Both the position numbers and the translations under genes were made by a program. A stretch of DNA of 64,000 nucleotides from Pirellulaceae bacterium. Lineage in GTDB: Bacteria > Planctomycetota > Planctomycetia > Pirellulales > Pirellulaceae. Under the pieces are notes generated by a model. The model ran no database searches. It saw nothing but the letters and a program-made list of their open reading frames with translations, and was not told the DNA's origin. Numbering within the stretch: position 1 is the stretch's first letter; every line of letters starts with the position of its first letter. Location of the stretch: assembly GCA_018402565.1 (NCBI GenBank), contig JAGYIQ010000010.1:62001-126000 (forward strand). The letters are read 5' to 3'. Below are positions 27,069 through 36,300 of this stretch, piece after piece.

Positions 27069-27147
27069 GTGGTAAAGGGGTCAGGCGTCAATTGTGCGAA
27101 GCACCCGCAGGGCCGTTCCGGCAATTGACGCCTGACCCCTTTACCAC
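27069..27147. repeat. 79-bp palindrome, copy 2 (perfect arms)
   Basis: The two 26-base arms are exact reverse complements; the loop matches copy 1 at 21609-21687 with two changes. It lies 42 bases before the ABC transporter operon. Confidence 0.92.
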
Positions 27148-27189
27148 TCGCATGACCACCGACAGGTTCACAGGAGGAGGCGATCGCCC

Positions 27190-27894
27190 ATGGAACGTGT
27201 CTTCGAAACTCGCCAAGTGACCAAAGAATATCGCATGGGCGAGGTCGTCGTGCGGGCGCTCAAAGGCGTGGACTTGGAACTGTTCGCTGGCGAGTTCGTC
27301 GTGCTGTTGGGGGCGTCGGGCAGCGGCAAGTCCACACTGCTGAATATCTTGGGCGGTCTGGATCGGCCGACCTCGGGCCAGGTCTTTTATCGCGACCAGG
27401 AACTGACGCGTTGGAGCCAGTATCAACTGACGCAATTCCGCCGAGAACACGTGGGATTTATTTTTCAGTTTTATAACTTAGTCCCCAGCCTCACGGCCTG
27501 GGAAAATGTTTCCTTGGTGACCGAGTTGGTCCCGCAGGCTTTGGATCCAGCCGCGGCCTTGAAACTGGTTGGCCTCGAATCCCGCGGCGACCATTTTCCG
27601 TCGCAGTTGTCGGGCGGTGAGCAGCAGCGGGTGGCCATCGCGCGAGCGATTGCCAAGCGGCCGGCCATCTTGCTGTGCGACGAGCCGACGGGGGCCCTGG
27701 ACGTGGCGACCGGCATCCTGGTCTTGGCCGCGATCGAACAAGTCAATCGGGAACTGGGCACAACGACCGTGGTCATCACTCACAATGCCGTGATCGCCTC
27801 CATGGCCGATCGCGTGATCAAGATGTCCGACGGTCAGATCGCCGGGATCGACGTCAACCGCAGTAAACTCAATCCGCGTGATCTCCAGTGGTGA
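27190..27894 (+). CDS. ABC transporter ATP-binding protein (MacB/LolD type)
   Basis: A 234-residue nucleotide-binding subunit. Walker A is GASGSGKST (41-49), the Q-loop glutamine is Q93, the signature is LSGGE (140-144) and Walker B is ILLCDEP (160-166), with the H-loop in VVITH near 198. Length and sequence fit the MacB/LolD branch that powers mechanotransmission permeases. An AGGAGG lies just upstream of the ATG. The next gene (FtsX permease) starts five bases after its stop, and the HlyD adaptor follows, giving a complete MacAB-like efflux set. The exported compound is unknown. Confidence 0.93.
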   Translation: MERVFETRQVTKEYRMGEVVVRALKGVDLELFAGEFVVLLGASGSGKSTLLNILGGLDRPTSGQVFYRDQELTRWSQYQLTQFRREHVGFIFQFYNLVPSLTAWENVSLVTELVPQALDPAAALKLVGLESRGDHFPSQLSGGEQQRVAIARAIAKRPAILLCDEPTGALDVATGILVLAAIEQVNRELGTTTVVITHNAVIASMADRVIKMSDGQIAGIDVNRSKLNPRDLQW

Positions 27895-27898
27895 TACC

Positions 27899-30262
27899 AT
27901 GACCATGTTGGCACGCAAACTGCGACGCGATCTGCAGAACCTGGCCTTACAAGCCCTGGCCATTGCCCTGGTGATGGCGTCCGGCATCGCCATGTTCACG
28001 ATGGCCTTGTATTCGCTCCACAGTTTGCAGACCAGTCAACAGGATTATTATCGCCAGTATCGCTTCGCGGACGTGTTCTGCTCGGCTGTGCGTGTCCCGC
28101 GCGATGTCGTGCAACGCGTGCAAGCCATTCCCGGCGTGGGCACGGTGGACAGTCGCGTCGTGTTTCCCGCGTTGCTGGATCTTCCCACCATGGACGAACC
28201 GGTGGCCGCTCGCTTGGTATCGTACCCAGATCAGGGACAACCGCGTCTGAATGATCTGTTCCTGGCCCAAGGCCGCTGGTTGGATCCCGATCGCAGTGAC
28301 GAGATCTTGGCCGGCCAGGCGTTTGTCCAAGCGCACGGCTTGCAGCTGAACGAACCCTTGGCGTTTGTCATCAACGGTCGCCAGCGAACACTGCGGTTGG
28401 TGGGCGTTGTCTACTCGCCCGAATACATCGTGCAGATCCAGCCGGGGAGTCTGTTGCCGGATTACAAGCGATTTGGTGTATTTTGGATGAATCAACGGCA
28501 CCTCAGTGCCGCGGTCGATATGCAGGGCGCGGTCAATGACCTCGCATTGACCCTGGCAGATCGCGACGCCGAACCCGAGGTCTTGGCAGCGGTCGATCGC
28601 CTGTTGGAACCTTACGGGGGGATGGGAGCCATCGGTCGCGAGCATCATATCTCGCACCGATTTTTGGAAGATGAAATTCGGCAACTGACCATGATGGCGT
28701 GGATCGCCCCCACGATCTTTCTCGTTGTGGCGGCCTTCCTGTTGAACGTGATGCTCGCGCGGGTCATCGCTCTGCAACGCGAACAGATCGCCATCTTAAA
28801 AGCGTGCGGCTTTTACAATAGCCAGATCGGTTGGCATTACCTGCAATTGGCCGGTGGCATTGCCCTGATCGGCGCGGTCCTGGGTCTGCTGGGCGGCTAT
28901 GGCCTGGGACGCAACACCACCGCCATGTATGCCGAGATCTACCGGTTTCCGGTGCGGCAAGGCGGCCTGAGTCCGGCGGTGCTGTGGGGCAGTTTCGCCA
29001 TCAGCCTGGGTAGTGCCTGGTTGGGCACCGCCCGCGCGATTTGGAGTGTGATGCGACTGCCACCCGCGGAAGCCATGCGTCCCGCGACACCCACGCAGTT
29101 TCGCACTAGCCTCATCGAGCGATTGGGCCTGCGTCCGCTCCTGCCGCAGGTCGTGCGGATGTTGCTGCGTCAAATCGAGCGACAGCCGATCAAGTCGCTC
29201 TCGACGGTGTTTGGTATCTCCATGGCATTGGCGATCATGATCCTCGGCAGCTTTTCGCTCGATGCCATCCGCTACTTGATCTGGTTCCAATTCGATCTGT
29301 CGCAACGCCAAGACGTGACCGTGGTCTTCAACCGGCCGCTGGCTCGGGACGTCTTGCACGAGGTCCGCGGGCTGCCTGGCGTCTGGGCCTACCAGTCGTT
29401 TCACGCCATCCCCGTCACGCTGCAAGCGCCTCGCGCCGCGCGGAAAATCAGTGTTCTGGCCCTGGGCGACGAAGCACCGCTGGTCCGATTGGTCGACCAG
29501 CAAGAACGACCCGTCGAACTGCCCCCCGAGGGCCTCGTGGTGTCCGACAAATTGGCCTCCATTTTGGGGATACAAGCGGGCGATTGGCTGGAGATGGTCG
29601 CTCTGGAGGGCAACCGCACGCGTCGCCCCATCCAAGTCAGCCGGATTATCACCGAATACGGCGGGCTGAACGCCTACGCCTCACCGGCCGTCTTGGCCCG
29701 CTGGACGCACCTGCCCGACACCTGCTCGGGAGCCCACCTCCGCGTCGACACCCAGCAGACGCAAACGCTGTACCGGCAACTGAAGGGGATGCCTCAAGTC
29801 GCCGCCGTCAACCTGAAGGGAGCAGCGATGAAGAGTTTTGAGGATACCTTTGCGGAGAACATCCTCACGATGCGGTTGTTCAATGTCATCTTCTCGGTCA
29901 TCATCGCCTTTGGCGTCGTCTACAATCACGCGAGGATCTCCTTTGCGGAACAAAGTCGTGACCTGGCGACGCTGCGCGTGATGGGCTTTACCCAAGGCGA
30001 GGTGACCGGGATCCTGTTGGGCGAGTTGGTCATCTTGACGGGTCTGGCGTTGCCGTTGGGCTGCCTGTTCGGCTGGGGATTGGCCAAGCTTTTGGTCCTG
30101 GGATTGGACACCGAAATGTATCGCATACCGCTGGTGATCGAGCCGACAACCTACGCGTTTGCGATTGTCGTCATCTTGGTCGCAGCGGGTCTATCGAGTG
30201 TGGTGATGCTGAACAAGATCTGGCAATTGGATCTGGTCGGCGTCTTGAAAGCGCGGGAGTAA
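27899..30262 (+). CDS. FtsX-family ABC transporter permease
   Basis: A 787-residue membrane protein. One transmembrane helix lies near the N-terminus (17-37), a periplasmic domain (about 45-250), three helices at about 265-390, a further helix near 435 followed by a second periplasmic domain, and three C-terminal helices (about 660-780). This duplicated arrangement matches permeases with two FtsX domains. The CX motif AREQIAILKACGF-like segment (LQREQIAILKACGF) and SRDLATLRVMGF are the two coupling regions of the repeats. It pairs with the preceding ATPase and the following adaptor. Confidence 0.9.
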   Translation: MTMLARKLRRDLQNLALQALAIALVMASGIAMFTMALYSLHSLQTSQQDYYRQYRFADVFCSAVRVPRDVVQRVQAIPGVGTVDSRVVFPALLDLPTMDEPVAARLVSYPDQGQPRLNDLFLAQGRWLDPDRSDEILAGQAFVQAHGLQLNEPLAFVINGRQRTLRLVGVVYSPEYIVQIQPGSLLPDYKRFGVFWMNQRHLSAAVDMQGAVNDLALTLADRDAEPEVLAAVDRLLEPYGGMGAIGREHHISHRFLEDEIRQLTMMAWIAPTIFLVVAAFLLNVMLARVIALQREQIAILKACGFYNSQIGWHYLQLAGGIALIGAVLGLLGGYGLGRNTTAMYAEIYRFPVRQGGLSPAVLWGSFAISLGSAWLGTARAIWSVMRLPPAEAMRPATPTQFRTSLIERLGLRPLLPQVVRMLLRQIERQPIKSLSTVFGISMALAIMILGSFSLDAIRYLIWFQFDLSQRQDVTVVFNRPLARDVLHEVRGLPGVWAYQSFHAIPVTLQAPRAARKISVLALGDEAPLVRLVDQQERPVELPPEGLVVSDKLASILGIQAGDWLEMVALEGNRTRRPIQVSRIITEYGGLNAYASPAVLARWTHLPDTCSGAHLRVDTQQTQTLYRQLKGMPQVAAVNLKGAAMKSFEDTFAENILTMRLFNVIFSVIIAFGVVYNHARISFAEQSRDLATLRVMGFTQGEVTGILLGELVILTGLALPLGCLFGWGLAKLLVLGLDTEMYRIPLVIEPTTYAFAIVVILVAAGLSSVVMLNKIWQLDLVGVLKARE

Positions 30263-30269
30263 GCAAGAC

Positions 30270-31466
30270 ATGCAACGGCTGCGAACCTGGTTGTTCTGGA
30301 GTGCGTTGGCCACCCTAGTCGTGGTCGTCGCGGTGGTCTCGCTGTGGCCTCAACCGCATAAAGTCCAAGTCGCGCGGGTCGAGGCGAACTGGATGGAAGT
30401 GGCCATCACGCAAGAGGGCATGACGCGGATCAAGGACCGCTACGTGGTCTCGGCGACCGTCGGCGGGAAACTCTCACGCATCGCCCTGCGACCCGGCGAT
30501 GTGCTGGAGCGTGGCCAATCGCTGCTGGCGAGTATCCAACCCACGCTCCCCCCCTTGCTGGACGCCCGCCAGGTCAGCCAATTGGATGCCAACGTCGAAG
30601 CCGCCAAGCGACAAGTGGAACTGGCCAATGCGCGGCGGCAACAGGCTCAGGCCCAATTGACTCTGGCGGAGAGTCACTACGGTCGCTTGAAGTTGCTGCA
30701 CGAACAAGGCAACGCCGCGGACAGCGAGTGGGAACAAGCAGAAGCCGCCTATCGGGGCCGCAGCGAAGAGCTGCGGGTGGCCAACTTCGAGTGGGAGATT
30801 CGCGGGTTCGAACTGCAACAGGCCGAAGCGGCTCGACGACACTTTCGCGACGAGGAGTCCAGCGAACCGCTGCAGTTTGAGTTGCGGTCACCCATCGACG
30901 GCGTCGTGCTCCGCATCTTTGAGGAGAGCAGCACGGTGGTCACGCCCGGCCAGCCGCTGTTGGAGGTCGGCAACCCGACCGATCTGGAAGTGGTCATCGA
31001 TGTGCTGAGTGCCGACGCTGTCAAAATTCAACCAGGTAACCCGGTGGTCCTCCAGTACTGGGGGGGCGAAAAACCGCTGCTGGCCGAAGTCCGACGGGTG
31101 GAACCGGCGGCCTTCACAAAGGTCAGTGCCTTGGGGGTCGAGGAGCAACGGGTGAATGTCGTAGCGGATTTTCGTGAACCGACCAGTGCTTACGCGCGGT
31201 TGGGGGACCAATACCGCGTGGAAGCTCGCGTGATCATCTGGAAAGAGGACCAAGTGCTCCAGGTTCCCCACGCCGCGTTGTTTCGCTGGGAGGGGCAATG
31301 GTCCGTGTTTGTGGTCCAGGAGCAACGGTTGAGTCTGCAGCGCGTGGAGGTCGGTCGGCGGAACGAAACCCACGCGCAGGTGTTGTCGGGACTTGAGGCT
31401 GGGCAGACTGTGGTGATCTACCCCAGTGACCTCTTGGTGGCGGGCGATCGGGTCGAGATCTTTTGA
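30270..31466 (+). CDS. HlyD/MacA-like periplasmic adaptor subunit
   Basis: A 398-residue membrane fusion protein. A single N-terminal transmembrane helix (residues 8-26) anchors it. A lipoyl-like half motif (VVSATVGGKLSRIALRPGD) is followed by a long coiled coil (about 95-195, rich in Q, E and A), the second lipoyl half (ELRSPIDGVVLRI), a beta-barrel and a C-terminal domain with QVPHAALFRWEGQWSVFVV. It would link the ABC permease to an outer-membrane channel; no TolC-like gene is adjacent. It starts seven bases after the permease stop. Confidence 0.9.
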   Translation: MQRLRTWLFWSALATLVVVVAVVSLWPQPHKVQVARVEANWMEVAITQEGMTRIKDRYVVSATVGGKLSRIALRPGDVLERGQSLLASIQPTLPPLLDARQVSQLDANVEAAKRQVELANARRQQAQAQLTLAESHYGRLKLLHEQGNAADSEWEQAEAAYRGRSEELRVANFEWEIRGFELQQAEAARRHFRDEESSEPLQFELRSPIDGVVLRIFEESSTVVTPGQPLLEVGNPTDLEVVIDVLSADAVKIQPGNPVVLQYWGGEKPLLAEVRRVEPAAFTKVSALGVEEQRVNVVADFREPTSAYARLGDQYRVEARVIIWKEDQVLQVPHAALFRWEGQWSVFVVQEQRLSLQRVEVGRRNETHAQVLSGLEAGQTVVIYPSDLLVAGDRVEIF

Positions 31467-31499
31467 AGGTGGTTTGTTGCACATCATCCAGTCCTCGTA

Positions 31500-31620
31500 A
31501 CCGCTCCTGCCCTGACGGGTGTCGGCCAGCAAGTCGGGTGGGCCACACGACCGTTCGCGGGTAAGAACAACGGGAGCATGCCACCGGTGTGCCCCGAGAA
31601 CAAACTGACTCGTCTGGGCG
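31500..31620. repeat. Second solo diverged copy of the 172-bp element
   Basis: Matches to the tandem units at 60863-62222 occur in the same order: GGGTGTC, CAGCAAGTCGGG, ACGA then CGGTT-like, AACGGGAGC, GCCACCGGTGTGCCCCGAGA. It ends about 100 bases before the pyrophosphatase start. The outer terminal repeats are not recognisable. Confidence 0.7.
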
Positions 31621-31721
31621 AAATATCGAGTTCGATGTATGCTGGGGATCCGGTCTCCGCAGCGGCGGATGGCCGCGTGATTTGGCCGCCAGCCCCTCCC
31701 CTTCGTCAGAAGAACTGCTGC

Positions 31722-33371
31722 ATGTCTGTCCTGGTTTTTGGTCACAAGAATCCCGACACCGACGCCATCTGCGCCGCCTTGGGCTACGCGGATTACCTGC
31801 GGCGGACCTACCGGCCGGACGCCGTGGCCGCTTGTTGCGGGCCCCCCAATCAACGTACGGAGTTTGTCCTGAAGCGCTGCGGCTTGGCCCCGCCGCGGAT
31901 CATCATGGACGTCCGACCGGAGATCGGCAGCGTCAGTCGTCGGTCGACCGTCTCGGCCTACGAAGACGAGGTGTTCTTCGAGGTCTTCGAGCGAATGGAG
32001 AAACACGGCTTGGCCAACCTGCCGGTGCTCTCGCGCGACGGCCATTTTGTCGGCCTGCTCTCGCTGCTCGATCTGATGAAATTGGTCTTCATGGGCGACT
32101 ACGACCCGCTGCGGTCGCGCCAGGTCCTCAGCAACCTGTCCAAGATCTGCCAAGTCGTCGGCGGGGCCTTTCAGCACGCGGTCGATCCGGAAAAGAACTG
32201 CCCCTTGGTCGTGACCGTGGGCGCCATGAGTGCCGGTGGCTTCACGGAACGCTTGTCAAAGTTTCCACCCGAGCAGTTGATCGTGGTCAGCGGCGATCGA
32301 CCCACGATCCAGCTCCCCGCCCTCGAAATGGGCGTCCGAGCCCTGGTGGTGAGCGGCGGCTTCCGCCTGAGCAGCGGCCTGCTCCAGTTGGCTCGGTCCA
32401 ATAACGTCACCATCATCAACAGCCCGTACGACACTGCCACAACGACCATGCGGATCAAGTCCGCGCGGCTGATCAGCGACGCCATCGATCGGGATTGCAT
32501 CACCCTGCCCTACCAATCGTTGATCGAAGACGTCCGCCGCCAAGTCGATCGCTACGAACAACGGCTGTTTCCCGTCGTCGACGAAAATCAGCAATTGACG
32601 GGGGTGATCAGCAAGTCGGACCTGGTCAATCCGCCGAAGCCGCAGATCATTTTGGTCGACCACAATGAGTTGGGGCAAGCCGTCAATGGTGCGGAAGATG
32701 CCGACATCGTCGAGGTCCTCGATCATCATCGTTTGGGCGGGTCGCTCAAGTCCACGCAACCCATTCGGTTCATCAACGAGCCCGTCGGCTCCACGTGTAC
32801 CTTGGTGGCCAAGCAATACCGAGCGGCGGGCCTACAGCCAGACTCGGGCATCGCCTTGTGCCTGGCCAGTGGCATTATCTCCGATACGCTCAACCTGCGC
32901 TCGCCGACTGCCACGGATGTGGACCGCGAGATCTTGGCCTGGCTGCAGACGTTGACACCCGTGGACTTGGGGGAACATGCGCAAGAGTTCTTCGCCATCG
33001 GGTCGGCGCTCCGCACCCGAGCGGCTCAGGATGTGGTGCGGGAGGATTGTAAGGAGTTCCGTGAACAGGGCCAGCGGTTCTCGATTTCGCAAATTGAAGA
33101 GATCGGCTTCGAATTGTTTTGGACGCGTCACGAGGAGCTGTCGGTGGCACTCCGCGACCACTGTCGCGACCGCGGCCTGGACTTCAGCGCGTTGCTGGTG
33201 ACCGACATCATGTCCAACGGCAGCCTGCTACTGCTCTCCACCGAACTGGATGCGTGGCAACGCATCAATTACCCGCGATTACAAAAGCAATTGTACCAAT
33301 TGGATGGCGTCGTCAGCCGCAAGAAACAACTGCTCCCCCTGCTGGCGAGGTTGTTAGAGCCCAGCAACTAA
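31722..33371 (+). CDS. ppaC: Manganese-dependent inorganic pyrophosphatase with CBS and DRTGG domains
   Basis: A 549-residue family II pyrophosphatase. The DHH-phosphoesterase domain is split: its N-terminal motif GHKNPDTDAI is at residues 7-16, and DHNE (near 315) and LDHHRLGG (near 335) come after an insert. The insert contains a CBS domain (about 75-120), a DRTGG domain (about 125-250) and a second CBS (about 255-305), the layout of nucleotide-regulated enzymes controlled by adenine nucleotides and diadenosine polyphosphates. The DHHA2 domain closes the protein. The start ATG 31722 is set by the family N-terminus MSVLVFGHKN; a frame from 31578 runs through the solo repeat and is rejected. 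Confidence 0.93.
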   Translation: MSVLVFGHKNPDTDAICAALGYADYLRRTYRPDAVAACCGPPNQRTEFVLKRCGLAPPRIIMDVRPEIGSVSRRSTVSAYEDEVFFEVFERMEKHGLANLPVLSRDGHFVGLLSLLDLMKLVFMGDYDPLRSRQVLSNLSKICQVVGGAFQHAVDPEKNCPLVVTVGAMSAGGFTERLSKFPPEQLIVVSGDRPTIQLPALEMGVRALVVSGGFRLSSGLLQLARSNNVTIINSPYDTATTTMRIKSARLISDAIDRDCITLPYQSLIEDVRRQVDRYEQRLFPVVDENQQLTGVISKSDLVNPPKPQIILVDHNELGQAVNGAEDADIVEVLDHHRLGGSLKSTQPIRFINEPVGSTCTLVAKQYRAAGLQPDSGIALCLASGIISDTLNLRSPTATDVDREILAWLQTLTPVDLGEHAQEFFAIGSALRTRAAQDVVREDCKEFREQGQRFSISQIEEIGFELFWTRHEELSVALRDHCRDRGLDFSALLVTDIMSNGSLLLLSTELDAWQRINYPRLQKQLYQLDGVVSRKKQLLPLLARLLEPSN

Positions 33372-33808
33372 CCGCCTGTACTTCTCGCTATTCGTACTCA
33401 CACTCACAATCGTGCTCGTGCTCGTGCTCGTAATCGTAATCGAAACCAGCACAATTGAAGCGAGAAGAACTGTTAGCCATTAGCCATTAGCCATTAGCTC
33501 TTAGCTCTTAGCCGTTAGCCGTTAGCTCTTAGCGTTTGTGCTTTTAAATGTAATAAAGTGATAAGTATCTGCCAAAATGCGGCTTCTCGTTTGTTGTTTT
33601 TCGCTCCTCAGTTTGTCTGCACATGGCCACCTGAGCCCATTGTGCGTCTAGTCGGCCCCGCTTGTAGTCCCGCCTTTAGGCGGAATGCGGTGAGAAAAGA
33701 CGCGGCCGACAGACACCCTCCCCCGATCTGTCGCCTGGCCAAATGCTTCCGTTTGGCGGCTCGGCGGTTTTCTCTGCGTCCTTCCCCCCTCTGCGGTTTA
33801 TGGTTTTC
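33372..33808. repeat. Approximately 400-bp repeat unit 1 with hexamers and heptamers
   Basis: The unit begins with GTGCTC/GTAATC hexamers (33409-33440), then seven-base TTAGCCA/TTAGCTC/TTAGCCG units (33472-33533), an AT-rich stretch, and a GC-rich part with a hairpin (CCCGCCTTTAGGCGG). Short open frames that recur in all units translate the repeat and have no family resemblance, so I do not call a gene. Confidence 0.85.
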
Positions 33809-34128
33809 TACTCGTGCTCGTGCTCGTGCTCGTAATCGTAATCGAAACCAGCACGATTGAAGCGAGAAGAACTGTTGGCCATTAGCCATTAGCCATTAGC
33901 TCTTAGCCGTTAGCTCTTAGCTCTTAGCGTTTGTGCTTTTAAATGTAATAAAGTGAAATGTATCTGCCAAAATGCGGCTTCTCGTTTGTTGTTTTTCGCT
34001 CCTCAGTTTATCTGCATATGGCCAATTGAGCCCGTTTTGCGTCTAGTCGGCCCCGCTTGTAGTCCCGCCTTTAGGCGGAATGCGGAGAGGAAAGACGCGG
34101 CCGACAGACACCCTCCCCCGGTCCCTCC
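33809..34128. repeat. 400-bp repeat unit 2, left part
   Basis: Same order as unit 1. It is interrupted at 34128 by the IS element; the 9-bp GGTCCCTCC at 34120-34128 is the left target duplication. Confidence 0.9.
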
Positions 34129-35501
34129 CATTGGTATCTACACAACTACCCGGAGTCAAATAGCGAAATCGGTAACGAGATTCCTTTTGCCATCTCCTTG
34201 AGGGAGTTGAGATCATAGTTTTCAAGAACGGACATCATCGAAAAGTATGACCAGAGCCCCGCCAACAGCCCTGGAGCTGTGAATGGCCGTGATCTTTTGT
34301 TTGACGACCGCTGAGGCTCATGAGCAGTTTCTTGAATTCGTTCGTTTTCGGCTCATTGGTTGCCATCAAGTGCCAGACCGTAACCATGGCCATTGATGCT
34401 ACCAGTAACCGCCGAAAAATCGCCTCTGCAGTTTCTTGTTGCCAAGCCTCTATCTGAGTACCGCTAGACTTTAATAGCTTGAAGTAGGTCTCGATTTTCC
34501 ACCGCCAGTAATAGCAGTTGGCCAGCATTTTAGCATCAGCCCACTCGGAAGGAACATTCGACAACAAGTACCAATGTGCCAAGACTTGCTTTTGATCGTC
34601 AATAAGTCGCGTCAACACCAGACGCACGGGTAGCGGAACCCCCGGGATATCGGTCCGGACCCCGTTCGAGTTCTTTCGAGCAGGACGATACAAGGTGACT
34701 TCGGCCTCAGCAATCTCCAAGTGAACCGGACGGTTTTCGTGTAACACAGTTCCAGCGGATTGATACCTCCCTTGGGCCTCAAGTTGACTACTGACGTCGC
34801 TCAGCTTGACTTGCGTGTCTTGATACAGGACTCGACGTTCATCGCCACGAACGAGAAACTTATGGCCGGCCGCCGACCAATCGCGGAAGTGCCCTACGGA
34901 ATCTGCTTCACGATCGATTACATGGACAATCGGCTTGCCTAAATTCCAACTGGCGGACGCGTTCATCGTAGCCATGACCTGATCGGTGTGCGCCGCAACT
35001 TCCACCTTGCCACGCGTACTGAGCATCCCCTTGGCCGTCTTGAGGTGCATCTCCAGGGGAGCGATCGGCAAGCCATCGTCTGGATTAATCGCCAACGCAC
35101 AGGCCAGTTCGTAGCCAACATCACTAGAGCTAGACAGTTGCGCTAGGTCCTGACGGCACTTCTGACCGGGATAGCTCAGCTTGCTCCAATCATGGGCCAC
35201 CAAAACAAATGGCGCTGAGACCGAGGCACACGCGATGCGAGCGAAATCCTGGAGTGGAACGATCAGTTCTTCAAAGGTGACCCGGTCATTGTTCAAAAAA
35301 CGCCAAGTCGCCTGTGTGACGGCGAAAGACTTCCCCAAATTACCGTCAGGAAGCCCAATGACGCCAGCTGCTTGCGGTGACGCTACCCGCATGTGATACC
35401 TCACCATGAGTTGCCAACGGTTGGACAGTCGCTTGTCTTTTAGCTTGATCTGGAGCATGACCAGCTTATAGCAAACGTCGCGATTTGTGTAGATACCAAT
35501 G
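34129..35501 (-). mobile_element. IS4-family insertion sequence, complete, 1373 bp
   Basis: Terminal inverted repeats CATTGGTATCTACACAA (17 bp, perfect) lie at 34129-34145 and, inverted, at 35485-35501. The 9-bp target duplication GGTCCCTCC flanks it at 34120-34128 and 35502-35510. A single intact transposase gene fills it. Its flanks belong to one 400-bp repeat unit, so it inserted after that repeat was formed. Perfect ends, intact gene and matching duplication suggest a recent insertion. Confidence 0.95.
34235..35458 (-). CDS. IS4-family transposase
   Basis: A 407-residue DDE transposase. The first aspartate is in VLVAHDWSKLSY (near residue 90), the second in VIDREADS (near 200), and the C-terminal glutamate lies in the YREK signature Y-x2-R-x3-E-x6-K, read as YYWRWKIETYFKLLK near residue 320. 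It is uninterrupted and encoded on the complement inside perfect inverted repeats. It would catalyse cut-and-paste movement of the element. Nothing suggests a frameshift or truncation. Confidence 0.95.
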   Translation of the reverse strand: MLQIKLKDKRLSNRWQLMVRYHMRVASPQAAGVIGLPDGNLGKSFAVTQATWRFLNNDRVTFEELIVPLQDFARIACASVSAPFVLVAHDWSKLSYPGQKCRQDLAQLSSSSDVGYELACALAINPDDGLPIAPLEMHLKTAKGMLSTRGKVEVAAHTDQVMATMNASASWNLGKPIVHVIDREADSVGHFRDWSAAGHKFLVRGDERRVLYQDTQVKLSDVSSQLEAQGRYQSAGTVLHENRPVHLEIAEAEVTLYRPARKNSNGVRTDIPGVPLPVRLVLTRLIDDQKQVLAHWYLLSNVPSEWADAKMLANCYYWRWKIETYFKLLKSSGTQIEAWQQETAEAIFRRLLVASMAMVTVWHLMATNEPKTNEFKKLLMSLSGRQTKDHGHSQLQGCWRGSGHTFR

Positions 35502-35510
35502 GGTCCCTCC

Positions 35511-36300
35511 CCCGGTCCATCGCCTGGCCAAATGCTTCCGTTTGGCGGCTCGGCGGTTTTCTCTGCGTCCTTCCCCCCTCTGCGGTTTACGGATTTCTAC
35601 TCGTGCTCGTGCTCGTGCTCGTAATCGTAATCGAAACCAGCACGATTGAAGCGAGAAGAACTGTTAGCCATTAGCCATTAGCTCTTAGCCGTTAGCTCTT
35701 AGTTCTTAGCATTTGTGCTTTGAAATGTAAAAAAAGTGAAATGTATCTGCCAAAATGCGGCTCCTCGTTTGTTGTTTTTCGCTCCTCAGTTTATCTGCAC
35801 ATGGCCACCTGAGCCCGTTGTGCGTCTAGTCGGCCCCGCTTGTAGTCCCGCCTTCAGGCGGAATGCGGTGAGGAAAGGCGCGGCCGACAGACACCCTCCC
35901 CCAGTCCATCGCCTGGCCAAATGCTTCCGTTTGGCGGCTCGGCGGTTTTCTCTGCGTCCTTCCCCCCTCTGCGGTTTACGGTTTTCTACTCGGCCATGCA
36001 GATAAGCGGTCCGTTGCCACTACTTTGTCACCATCCAAGCTAATCCAAATCTATCTGCGGCTTGAGGTTCCTAATCTTTTTGCCCAAAATGTTTCTGCCT
36101 ACATTAGTTGCCGCGACTTGTGTCGGCCCTCCGGGCCTCTGTACACCGGCAGCCTCTGCTGGTTGGGAGTTGGTTACGGGCGTGTGAAGAGTGAAGGTAG
36201 GAAAGTGAATAGTGAAATGGGGGCGACGGAGGCAGAAAGATTTTGGGCAGAAAGATTTGGGGAATGGTTCCCTATTTGTTTTTACTAAGGACATGCTCGT
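35511..36300. repeat. 400-bp repeat unit 2 (right part), unit 3 and an extension
   Basis: Unit 2 resumes after the IS and ends near 35599. Unit 3 runs from 35600 to about 35990. A longer extension follows (35990-36300) with GCCATGCAGATAAGCGGTCC, a GGCCCTCCGGGCC hairpin and the AGATTTTGGGCAGAAAGATT form of the dispersed A/T-centred repeat (36235-36260). No gene is seen. Confidence 0.85.
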
